Shown here: in pieces, positions 16,418 through 24,124 of the stretch
Position numbering within the stretch: position 1 is the stretch's first letter
Layout of the letters: every line of letters starts with the position of its first letter
Source: Kamptonema formosum PCC 10802
GTDB taxonomy: Bacteria; Cyanobacteriota; Cyanobacteriia; Cyanobacteriales; Oscillatoriaceae
Length of the DNA: 64,000 bases
NCBI RefSeq assembly: GCF_000332335.1
Contig: NZ_KB235948.1
Location: 1,943,528 to 2,007,527, forward strand
Reading direction: 5' to 3'
The notes under the pieces: model-generated
Told to the model about the DNA's origin: nothing
Seen by the model: only the letters and a program-made list of their open reading frames with translations
The model's database searches: none
Made by a program: the position numbers and the translations under genes

Positions 16418-19231
16418 CTACCCCGAATTTTTCAACCAGCTCTCGACAAATTTTTCGATTTCCTCTATGGCAAAGCTGTCCGCAAATTGCCGCACCTGCG
16501 CGGCAAACGGGGCGTACCTCGCATCGGATTTCTCTAGTTCGGCGCACGCCTCCTCTATCTCCTGAATATTTCCCATCATCGCTAAGTCGTAGAGTTTTTC
16601 TAATTCCGCTTTCGGTGGGGCAACTATCTCACTCGTCTCTTCCTTCTTCTTCCTGCCTTCTTCTTGGCGCGCCGGCTTTGGCTCCTCCTCGCAGATCCAT
16701 TGCAGCTCCAGATGCTCCTGCAAGATCGTCAAAAGGTCGTCAACCCGCACCGGCTTGGGCAAAAAATCACTGGCTCCCGCCTCCAAACTTTTCTGCCGGT
16801 CACTCTCAAAAACACTCGCCGAAGAAACAATCACCGGCACAGTGTTCAGCTGGGGGTTGCTGCGGATGCGCCCCAGCATCTCAACGCCGTCCATCACCGG
16901 CATGGCTAAGTCCGTTACAATCAAGTCCGGCGGGCGCTCGGCTGCCCTGTCCAGCCCTTCTTCACCGTTGCTAGCCTCGATCGCAGAAAACCCAATCGAT
17001 TCCAGCAGGGTGACGAGAACTGACCGGTTTTCTGGGCGGTCGTCCACGATCAGGACAGCCGGCTTTTTCCCTTGAATGCCAATAATTTTCCCCCGCTTCT
17101 CGGCGGAAGCTTCCTGCAGCCAGTCTGCAGCCACCGGCACATCCGCATCAAACCAAAAAACCGACCCCTCTCCATAGCGCGAGCGCACCTCCAACTGGCT
17201 GCCCATCAAATTAACAATTTTCTGGCTAATCGCCAGCCCCAGTCCCGTCCCTTCCGCCATCCGCGATTTGTCCCCCACCTGCTCGAAGGGCAAAAAAATC
17301 TTTTCCAGCTGTTCCGGAGTCATCCCAATGCCGGTGTCTCCCACGGAAAACCGGATGCTGGTCATCGGACACTGGGCATTGGGCATTGGGCACTGGGTGC
17401 CGGCGGTTATTTCTTTTCCCTCACGCCCTATCACCTCTACCTTAAAAATCACTTTCCCGCTGTCCGTAAACTTAATCGCATTGCCCAGCAAATTGATTAA
17501 CACTTGCCGCAGCCGCTTTTCATCAGCGCGGATGCCGGTGGGAAGCCCCGATAAATTGGGAGCGGCAAACTCAATCCCCTTTTCTTCCGCTTTGATGCGG
17601 CAAATTTCGGACACGCCTATTAAAAACGTGTTAAAATTGAACTCTGTGGGGTGCAGCTCCAGTTTGCCGGCCTCAATTTTCGAGAGGTCGAGAATGTCGT
17701 TTATTAAGGTCAGCAGGTGAGAGCCGCACTGGTAAATAATCCCAATTTTTTCCCGCTCTTTGACCGGCACTGCCGGCGAGCGCTGCAAAATTTGCGCGTA
17801 GCCCAAAATCCCATTCAGGGGAGTGCGGAGTTCGTGGCTCATGTTCGCCAGAAACTCGCTTTTTGCCTGATTGGCCGCCTCCGCCCCAATTTTAGCTCTC
17901 TCAGCCGCCAGTTTGGCTTCCTGGAGTTCCGCAGTGCGCTCCTCAACCCGCTGTTCCAGGGTTCGCGAATAGTCGGTGAGTTTTTCGTTGGCGCGTTTCA
18001 ATTGCCAAATCTGGTGGCAGTTCGTAACCGCCAGGGCAGAAACCGTCAGAGCCACTAAGGGGGAAATGACAGGAATCACCCAGCCGCCCAAAAAGGCGAC
18101 ATAGCAGAGGCAGATAAGAATAGAACCCGCGACGAGAATTCCCAAAACGATTCTCCCCAGTCCAACAATCTTTTTATGAAAATGAGACGCCAGCAGCACT
18201 CTCCGACTTCCCGCCGCACCAATTCCAGACCAAACCAGAACCCACAGCCACTCCACCGGATGCGGCCAAGCTCTCAGCAACGTCCGCCCGTCTAGTGCGG
18301 CGCTCACTATCTGGCTGGTTACGTTGGCGTGAATCACAACCCCCGGCATTCGCGACTGGTCTTTGCTGGCCGTGTTGCTGTAGGGAGTGAAAACATAATC
18401 GTTCAGGCTTTTGGCCGCCGAACCGATTAAAATAATGCGGTCGCGAACTGAGTCGGGCGCTGTGCGGTTTTGCAGAACATCCGTCACCGATAGGATTTGG
18501 AAGCTGTTTTTCGTGCCGCGATAGTTCATCAGGATTTGGTAGCCGCCGATATCCTCAGGGCGGTAGTTCCCCTCACTGCCGGTCAGCGGCACAAAGAGGG
18601 CTTTGCCCAGTCTCAGGTGCATCTTTTTGGCATTGACCATCTCTAGGGTAACGCCTTTCTCTTGCAGGTACATCAGTGCCAAGCGAACCCCCAGTCCCAG
18701 CTTGTCTGTGCCGGAAGTATCCTTTGCTGACATTAAAGCGCGGCGGATTTTTCCATCCGCATCGGGCACCAAATCGGCGATGCCCACTCGATCGAGTTTG
18801 CTGAGCACCGGCGGCGGGGCGACTTTTTGCCCGACAATTTTTTCCACCCCGATCAGATTCGGGGTGGACTTCATCACCTGCAGCAGTTTCTCGTGTCCCG
18901 GTTCCGCCGGCAGATCCCGATAAATATCCAGCCCGATGGCTGCCGGCTTTTGCGCCCTGAGTTTCTCGATTAACTCCGCCATCACCGCATCGGGAATTGG
19001 CCATTTCCCGACCGCCCTAATGTCCGGCTCATCAATCGCCACAATCGCAATGCGACTGTCCGCCGGCTCAGCGGGACGCAGTTGAAAAAAACGATCGGCA
19101 GCCGCCCAATCCAGCAGCTGAAACAGTCCCGCTCCGTTCATGGCGATAGCGAACCCCGCCACAGTGGTAGCCGTGACGAGGACGGTTGAGTGTTTTTCCC
19201 ACCACTGCCGAACTTTCCCATAAAACCACAT
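16418..19231 (-). CDS. CHASE2 hybrid histidine kinase
   Basis: An integral-membrane sensor kinase, 937 residues from ATG 19231; a TTG at 19273 would add 14 and overlap the upstream gene. Order: one TM helix, an extracellular CHASE2 domain ([46 protein letters not shown]), two to three TM helices, a coiled coil, HisKA ([18 protein letters not shown]), HATPase, a receiver ([30 protein letters not shown]) and a C-terminal helical module. A heptamer repeat read as [11 protein letters not shown] is inserted in the ATPase domain between the EVIGREGKE strand and [11 protein letters not shown]. It pairs with the upstream DUF928 gene. Confidence 0.93.
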   Translation of the reverse strand: MWFYGKVRQWWEKHSTVLVTATTVAGFAIAMNGAGLFQLLDWAAADRFFQLRPAEPADSRIAIVAIDEPDIRAVGKWPIPDAVMAELIEKLRAQKPAAIGLDIYRDLPAEPGHEKLLQVMKSTPNLIGVEKIVGQKVAPPPVLSKLDRVGIADLVPDADGKIRRALMSAKDTSGTDKLGLGVRLALMYLQEKGVTLEMVNAKKMHLRLGKALFVPLTGSEGNYRPEDIGGYQILMNYRGTKNSFQILSVTDVLQNRTAPDSVRDRIILIGSAAKSLNDYVFTPYSNTASKDQSRMPGVVIHANVTSQIVSAALDGRTLLRAWPHPVEWLWVLVWSGIGAAGSRRVLLASHFHKKIVGLGRIVLGILVAGSILICLCYVAFLGGWVIPVISPLVALTVSALAVTNCHQIWQLKRANEKLTDYSRTLEQRVEERTAELQEAKLAAERAKIGAEAANQAKSEFLANMSHELRTPLNGILGYAQILQRSPAVPVKEREKIGIIYQCGSHLLTLINDILDLSKIEAGKLELHPTEFNFNTFLIGVSEICRIKAEEKGIEFAAPNLSGLPTGIRADEKRLRQVLINLLGNAIKFTDSGKVIFKVEVIGREGKEITAGTQCPMPNAQCPMTSIRFSVGDTGIGMTPEQLEKIFLPFEQVGDKSRMAEGTGLGLAISQKIVNLMGSQLEVRSRYGEGSVFWFDADVPVAADWLQEASAEKRGKIIGIQGKKPAVLIVDDRPENRSVLVTLLESIGFSAIEASNGEEGLDRAAERPPDLIVTDLAMPVMDGVEMLGRIRSNPQLNTVPVIVSSASVFESDRQKSLEAGASDFLPKPVRVDDLLTILQEHLELQWICEEEPKPARQEEGRKKKEETSEIVAPPKAELEKLYDLAMMGNIQEIEEACAELEKSDARYAPFAAQVRQFADSFAIEEIEKFVESWLKNSG
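17360..17397. repeat. In-frame heptamer repeat inside the CHASE2 kinase gene
   Basis: Tandem GGGCACT/GGGCATT units lie within the coding region and keep the frame, adding about 12 residues to the ATP-binding domain just before the GDTGIGM motif. Confidence 0.8.
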
Positions 19232-19247
19232 AAAAAGAGAGTCAGAG

Positions 19248-19994
19248 TTACCGAGTGAGTGGCTGCGTCGCAATTGCCTTCAGTCCCGCTGAGGTTAACA
19301 GTTCCTCCCAGTTACTTTCCAGGTTAGAATCTTGCGGCTGTTGCTGGCGAGCGGCGGCTAGAGCGCTCACCGCTTCGTACCAAATTCCTTCTTCCCCATA
19401 AGCCGCTGATCGCTCCAGGTTTGTGGTAGCTTTCTCCAGCTTCCTTTCCAGGGCGGGATTGATTTGGGTCCGGCGCACCAACCCCTCCACCAGGGGGTTG
19501 TCCGGGTCAAACTCAGCGTAACAGTGCACCTCCAGCATCCATTTGTAGTTTTTGCCCACCTGCAGCGCCGGTGCTGTTGCCGGAAGGGCAACGCCCACCA
19601 CACCCCCCCCAGACGGGAGCGGCACTTTGGTCTGGTAAAGCAGATTTTCCGATTCGTCTTGCAGGCTGAAGGACGCTTCTTTCGCTGTCATTGCCGGCAC
19701 GAATACAAAAAAAGTCGGGCGCTCCCCTACAGTCAGTCCCACACTGCTGCTGGGGATGAGCGCCGTCGCGCCTTGCTCTGAGGACGCACCGGTCCGAGCC
19801 TCACACTGGCTGCCGGTGCGGGTGGCTCCCCCAGTCGTTTCCTGCTGGGGAGTTCCCTTCGTGCCCTGCGGTGCCGAGAAGGTCACGGCGTCTGCCTGCG
19901 CTGTAGCCAGCAGCGAGCCCCCGCTCAGCAGCAGGGCTGCTGTGAGAAAAACAACTTGCTTTTTTGGAAGGTTCGATCGTAGCATATTTTTCAT
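19248..19994 (-). CDS. DUF928 secreted protein
   Basis: 248 residues with an N-terminal signal peptide ([20 protein letters not shown], then AQADA) and a Thr/Gly-rich spacer. The DUF928 core includes [46 protein letters not shown] and a C-terminal helical part ([18 protein letters not shown]). Its function is unknown; it is probably periplasmic. DUF928 genes typically sit with CHASE2 kinases, CHAT proteins and two-partner-secretion proteins in cyanobacteria, as here. ATG 19994 is preceded by AAAGGATG. It ends 16 bases before the kinase ATG, so the two are likely co-transcribed. Confidence 0.9.
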   Translation of the reverse strand: MKNMLRSNLPKKQVVFLTAALLLSGGSLLATAQADAVTFSAPQGTKGTPQQETTGGATRTGSQCEARTGASSEQGATALIPSSSVGLTVGERPTFFVFVPAMTAKEASFSLQDESENLLYQTKVPLPSGGGVVGVALPATAPALQVGKNYKWMLEVHCYAEFDPDNPLVEGLVRRTQINPALERKLEKATTNLERSAAYGEEGIWYEAVSALAAARQQQPQDSNLESNWEELLTSAGLKAIATQPLTR

Positions 19995-20043
19995 CCTTTA
20001 GATAGATATGCGCTTTTTTGACTTTGTGTTAAAAAGGCGCATT

Positions 20044-20743
20044 TTATAACCCATTCCCCACCAAAACGAACGGGGCCCAGTAAAAGGGGTGTTCGTACTT
20101 CGGCTGTTTTAGCAGCGCTAACTGAGCTTGGCGCAGCGCTTCTGCTTTAGTGAACCCTGGCGCGTTCAGCTGCTTGTAAAACTCAGCCATCATCGAGAGC
20201 GGTGGACGGGTCTTTTACTGACCAGAGTGTCGCCATCGTTGAGCGTGCGCCGCTTTTTACTGCCAGCCCCGCCAAGCCCAAAGCAGCTCGGTCATCCCCT
20301 TTTGCCCTCTGGCAGGCGCTCAAGACCAATAACTCAATCGCCCGATCGCCAGTCTCATTCCTTTCCCGAAGCCGGTCCCCAAAATCCCCTACATTAATCT
20401 TACCATCTCACGTCAAAATAAAAGTATTTTCGGCGCTAGAGCTGAACTGGCCGTGAGTGGTGAGGTGCAGGACTGGGGTGGCGGTTTTTGACAGGGCAGT
20501 TTGTATAGAATCCGTGGTAAAGTCCTGATCGAGCAGCACCTTGAAGGAAACCTCCGACGCCACTCGCTCTATTTCTGCTCTCACTTCGAGACAGGCGTCC
20601 CGAAAAAAGTTGTCCAGCTCCGCAAGTTGCAGCCCTTCGATCGCCTCGCGGGCTTGTTTGAGGTTTTTTTGGCCCGGCTCCCCGAGCAGCAGCAAGCTGA
20701 CCAGCTGCCGGCACACCGGCTCGACTCCTTCGCGGAAGGAAAA
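20044..20743 (-). pseudogene. Decayed CHAT-domain gene
   Basis: The minus strand carries pieces of a CHAT protease-like protein. The upstream piece reads FSFREGVEPVCRQLVSLLL and LQLAELDNFFRDACLE, then jumps by an internal deletion to EIERVASEVSFKVLLDQDF and HLTTHGQFSSSAENTFILT before a stop. Further down GLAGLAVKSGARSTMATLWS appears in another frame, and the last piece ends KYEHPFYWAPFVLVGNGL at the TAA at 20044-20046. At least one deletion, one nonsense change and two frameshifts are needed. It is the third member of a CHAT/DUF928/CHASE2 set, now non-functional. Confidence 0.88.
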
Positions 20744-20755
20744 CTGAATATTTAT

Positions 20756-20876
20756 TTAGAAAAGGCTGAAGGAGCGCTTCGGGCTGTCCCACAGGTGCTT
20801 TCGCACGCTGGGCGAGCTCGCCGGAACCGCGCCACCGCCGGCTCCATGATGTCCGGCTGGCTGTCCATTTGGGGGG
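20756..20876 (-). pseudogene. Relic of the 3' end of an amidohydrolase gene
   Basis: This stretch matches the last ~120 bases of the intact amidohydrolase gene (22556-22676) on the same strand: a shared MDSQPDI segment, then frame-shifted equivalents of the ending WDNPKRFFNL. It implies that a second amidohydrolase copy once lay left of the precursor genes and was mostly deleted. Confidence 0.75.
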
Positions 20877-21076
20877 AGTGGCGGGGTGGGTTGCTGTTCT
20901 GCGCTTTGATGCCGGCAATTTTATCGCCGGCAGCGCACCCCGCAAGGGCTGTGGGGTGGGATAGTACAGGAGTTGCGGGAAACATTGAGGGAAAGTAAAT
21001 CTTCAAGGCTTCCCCCGAACGCGCCGGCTGTCTCGCAACTCTGCTTGCGGGAGGCGGTTTTTGGAGGGAAACGGTT

Positions 21077-21172
21077 TATAGCCTTTCTCATATTGATCGG
21101 GTACTGAGAAACCCGGTTTCTTAAAGAAACCGGGTTTCTGGGCCAGAGTTCATCCAACGGAGAGCCGCTATA
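21077..21172. repeat. Palindromic MITE inserted in duplication unit 1
   Basis: TATAGCCTTTCTCA at the left and the complement ending CCGCTATA at the right, with the GAAACCCGGTTTCTT core. Unit 2 at the equivalent point reads AAACGGTGTGTGTGGATT and lacks the element, giving an empty site for comparison. TA at each end fits TA-target insertion. Confidence 0.9.
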
Positions 21173-21251
21173 TGTGGATTTTTCCGCTCGCTGGCAGCGG
21201 GCCAGGATTGACAGTTGCTAACTAACTGGTGGAGAATTCTTTAAAGTCGGC

Positions 21252-21280
21252 TTGACATGCTGCCGGTGCTGTGTTATAAG
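21252..21280 (+). promoter_or_regulatory. Sigma-70 type promoter of precursor gene 1
   Basis: TTGACA at 21252-21257 and TATAAG at 21275-21280 with 17-bp spacing, almost consensus. The predicted start near 21287 leaves a leader of about 64 bases before GTG 21351. Confidence 0.82.
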
Positions 21281-21350
21281 TATTTTCAACTGGCCGGTGA
21301 CGGACAGAAGAATGACATAAGACCAAAACAGCAACGAGGAGAGACAAACA

Positions 21351-21680
21351 GTGGTACTGCAACGAGAATGGCGACAGATAGTCAACCAAGTGTGCCAGCT
21401 TATAGCCCGGGCTTGGCTGGACGAAAAGTTCAAGGCACAATTCATCGCCAATCCCCAACAGATTCTCGAAGAAGCTGGAATTGATGTTCCCGAGGGAGTA
21501 GACGTCAGGATTGATGAGTCCGCTAATATCTGGAGTGTTCAGGAATCAGAAGATGGGTCGGGTGCGGTTTGGACAATTCCGCTGCCACCCAAGCTAGCCG
21601 ACGTCACAGACGAACAGCTCACGGACTTAATTCAGGGACGGATTTCTTCAGACCAAGTTCGCGCCACAACCTTGTGTTGA
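21351..21680 (+). CDS. NHLP-leader RiPP (TOMM) precursor peptide 1
   Basis: 109 residues from GTG 21351, with GAGGAGAG 7 bases upstream. Residues ~10-60 are the nitrile-hydratase-like leader (LIARAWLDEKFKAQFIANP, ILEEAGIDVPEGVDVRIDES), followed by WTIPLPPKLADVTDEQLTDL and the tail ISSDQVRATTLC. NHLP leaders guide YcaO-dependent heterocyclisation. Only Ser, Ser, Thr, Thr and Cys of the last 12 residues look like substrates. There is no Gly-Gly cleavage site, so the leader/core border is unclear. It is not a nitrile hydratase subunit: the metal-binding Cys motif is absent. It is convergent with the amidohydrolase and the cyclodehydratase. Confidence 0.87.
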   Translation: MVLQREWRQIVNQVCQLIARAWLDEKFKAQFIANPQQILEEAGIDVPEGVDVRIDESANIWSVQESEDGSGAVWTIPLPPKLADVTDEQLTDLIQGRISSDQVRATTLC

Positions 21681-21951
21681 TAGCATTCCTGCCTCTTGAT
21701 AGCGATTGTTTCCCAGTGTGGGGATGCGACATGTCGCGTCTGTGCTGGGTGGGATAGTACAGGAGTTGGGGGTAGTATTGAGGGAAAGCAAGCCCTCAAT
21801 GATTCCCCCTATCACCTGGCTGTCTCGCAACTCTGCTTGCGGGAGGCGGTTTTTGGAGTGGGAAACGGTGTGTGTGGATTTTTTCGGTCGCTGGCAGCGG
21901 GCCAGGATTGACAGTTGCTAACTAACTGGTGGGGAATTCTTTAAAGTCGGC

Positions 21952-21980
21952 TTGACATGCTGCCGGTGCTGTGTTATAAG
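21952..21980 (+). promoter_or_regulatory. Sigma-70 type promoter of precursor gene 2
   Basis: TTGACA at 21952-21957 and TATAAG at 21975-21980, spacing 17 bp, identical to the promoter of unit 1. Each precursor copy therefore has its own promoter. Confidence 0.82.
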
Positions 21981-22050
21981 TATTTTCAACTGGCCGGTGA
22001 CGGACAGAAGAATGACATAAGACCAAGACAGCAACGAGGAGAGACAAACA

Positions 22051-22380
22051 GTGGTACTAAGTTTGACGCCGCAAGATATCGGCAACCAAGTGTCCAAGCT
22101 TATAGCCCGGGCTTGGCTGGACGAAAAGTTCAAGGCAGAATTCATCGCCAATCCCCGACAGATTCTCGAAGAAGCTGGGATTGATGTTCCCGATGGACTA
22201 GAAGTCAGGATTGATGAGTCCGCTAATATCTGGAGTGTTCAGGAATCAGAAGATGGGTCGGGTGCGGTTTGGACAATTCCGCTGCCACCCAAGCTAGCCG
22301 ACGTCACAGACGAACAGCTCACGGACTTAATTCAGGGACGGATTTCTTCAGACCAAGTTCGCGCCACAACCTTGTGTTGA
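22051..22380 (+). CDS. NHLP-leader RiPP (TOMM) precursor peptide 2
   Basis: 109 residues from GTG 22051 with the same ribosome site as copy 1. Residues 4-18 differ strongly from copy 1 (LSLTPQDIGNQVSK against LQREWRQIVNQVCQ). The rest of the leader has a handful of conservative changes, and from RIDES to the end the two proteins are identical, including ISSDQVRATTLC. They should give the same product. Copy 2 lacks the leader cysteine present in copy 1. The N-terminal divergence within otherwise near-identical DNA may reflect gene conversion or selection on partner binding. Confidence 0.87.
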   Translation: MVLSLTPQDIGNQVSKLIARAWLDEKFKAEFIANPRQILEEAGIDVPDGLEVRIDESANIWSVQESEDGSGAVWTIPLPPKLADVTDEQLTDLIQGRISSDQVRATTLC

Positions 22381-22550
22381 TAGCATTCCTGCCTCTTGAT
22401 AGCGATTGTTTCCCAGTGTGGGGATGCGACATGTCGCGTCTGTGCTGGGTGGGATAGTTGGGCATGAGTGGGGTGCGTTACTATTCTACGCTTTGATGCC
22501 GGCGATTTTTTCCGATGCCGGCAACGCACCCTACTGAGTTTCACACCCAT

Positions 22551-23642
22551 TTAGCAAAGGTTGAAGAAGCGCTTCGGGTTGTCCCAGAGGAGCTTTCGCA
22601 CGGTTGACTCACCGAGCCGGTCTGCTAGCGCCACCGCCCGCTCTACGATGTCGGGCTGGCTGTCCATGTGCGGGTAGTCGGAACCAAAAAGCAGGTTGTC
22701 TGTGCCGGTGTGGCGGATAACTTCCTCCAGGTAAGGTTCGTTGGGATCGACGCTGATGAAGCACTGCCTTTGGAAATACTCAGAAGGCTTCATCTTGACG
22801 TTATCTCGCACCTCCCACGCCAGATCCTCCCACTCCCTGTCCAGCCGCCACAGCCAGTAGGGCAGCCATCCGCAGCCGGCTTCAAAAAAACCCACCCGCA
22901 ATCCGGGATGGCGCTCCAGCACGCCCCCTTCTATCAGCGCTAGCAGCCCCATCATCTGCTCTATCGGATGGGAGCAGGCGTGCAGGGCGAAACGGGTGTC
23001 AAACCGGTCGGCACCGGCAGCCGGCAGCCGGCAGTGGCTCCCCTCGTGAATGCAGACTGCCACTCCCATGCGATCGCACTCGCTCCAAAACGGCTCGTAA
23101 GCTGGGTCGCTCAGCGAGCGCCCCTTCACCAGATTCGGTCGCAAAAATACCGCCTTCCAGCCAAATTCCGCCAGCCGGTGCAATTCCGGCACCATCTCTT
23201 CCGGCGCGTGCTGGTTAATTGCCCCTATCCCCCACAGCCTTTGCGGATCGTAGCTGCAAAAGTCGCGCAGCCAGCTGTTGTATGCGCGTGCCAGCGCACC
23301 GGCAAGCTTTGCCTCCATCGTATCCACCGCCAGCATCCCAAGGCCCACCGTCGGGTACAGGAAGGCCATGTCAACCCCGTTCTTCTGCATCGTTTTTATA
23401 TACGACTCCGCATCGAAACCCCGGACAACCGCCATGCCATGATTGCGAATCACCTGCCGCGCCGCTTCAGTTTGAACCGCTTTAGATAGCTTGTTCCAAA
23501 TTGGAACGCCCTCGACTTTGAGGCCGGTTTCGTCACAGTAGGGTGCCCGACTCTTGAAGGCCGGCTCGATATATTTCTCCCACATCTCGAAGGGCTCAAT
23601 GACATGGCAGTCTGCATCCAGAATGCTAAATCCTTTAAACAT
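22551..23642 (-). CDS. Amidohydrolase-2 family metal-dependent hydrolase
   Basis: 363 residues from ATG 23642, which has AGGAG 7 bases upstream; a start at 23678 would be longer. TIM-barrel amidohydrolase with the N-terminal ILDADCHVIEP (the D-x-H-type metal motif), VAVCIHEGSH, HACSHPIEQM and the late NLLFGSDYPHMDSQPDI motif (catalytic Asp). Members are hydrolases or decarboxylases. Between the precursors and the YcaO gene it may act in peptide maturation, as a different amidohydrolase does in bottromycin biosynthesis; that role is inference. A 3' relic of a second copy lies at 20756-20876. Confidence 0.88.
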   Translation of the reverse strand: MFKGFSILDADCHVIEPFEMWEKYIEPAFKSRAPYCDETGLKVEGVPIWNKLSKAVQTEAARQVIRNHGMAVVRGFDAESYIKTMQKNGVDMAFLYPTVGLGMLAVDTMEAKLAGALARAYNSWLRDFCSYDPQRLWGIGAINQHAPEEMVPELHRLAEFGWKAVFLRPNLVKGRSLSDPAYEPFWSECDRMGVAVCIHEGSHCRLPAAGADRFDTRFALHACSHPIEQMMGLLALIEGGVLERHPGLRVGFFEAGCGWLPYWLWRLDREWEDLAWEVRDNVKMKPSEYFQRQCFISVDPNEPYLEEVIRHTGTDNLLFGSDYPHMDSQPDIVERAVALADRLGESTVRKLLWDNPKRFFNLC

Positions 23643-24124
23643 AGGTTCTCCTTTTTTTAGTTTATTCTCGTTCCCCACCTTCTCGGCGAATGGAATTCGC
23701 GGCTACACAAACGAAGTCCGCCTGCGCGGACTTAAAGAAGAAATATACTCTTATAGCGCTTTGCATCTGGGTGAAGTACAGTCTGGAGATCCCCCCAAAC
23801 CCCCCTTAAAAAGTCCTCAACCTTCTCGGCGAATGGAATTCGCGGCTACACAAACGAAGTCCGCCTGCGCGGACTTAAAGAAGAAATATACTCTTAAAAC
23901 CCTTGCCTTGCGGTTTTTTTTCTCGGTTTAAAAACCGCGCAGATTGTGAGAGTCTCGCTCTACTCTTAGCCCGCGTAGGCGGGCTTCGTCTGTATAGCCG
24001 CGATTTCCAATCGCCAGGAACCTCGGCTAATCGCCAGGAACCTCGGCTAATCGCCGAGGAACTAGCTGTAGGTCTAACCCCTCACGCATTCGCCAACAGC
24101 TTCTTTCAACCGCCGAGAGACTTT
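23643..24124. other. Intergenic region with paired dispersed repeats
   Basis: A ~70-bp unit (GGCGAATGGAATTCGCGGC through GTCCGCCTGCGCGGACTT to AAATATACTCTTA) occurs twice, at 23687-23757 and 23826-23896. Then comes a GCGGGCTTCGTCTGTATAGC element and three CTAATCGCC(A/G)AGGAAC units near 24010-24060. Relatives are at 41870-42240 and 48245-48316. No gene was seen. Confidence 0.75.

Larger units (their letters stand above)
20958..22450. repeat. Tandem duplication carrying the two RiPP precursor genes
   Basis: Unit 1 is 20958-21750 and unit 2 is 21751-22450. Both begin GGGATAGTACAGGAGTTG and the array ends with another GGGATAGT. Promoters, leaders and 3' flanks lie exactly 700 bases apart (for example CTTGACATGC at 21251 and 21951). 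Unit 1 is 93 bases longer, explained by a 96-bp MITE present only there. The 3' half of the precursor genes and the downstream 75 bases are identical. Confidence 0.93.

Noticed and set aside
21351..22380. Nitrile hydratase alpha subunits
   Set aside because: Similarity is confined to the leader-like segment; the metal-binding Cys motif and most of the catalytic subunit are absent, and a YcaO gene is adjacent.
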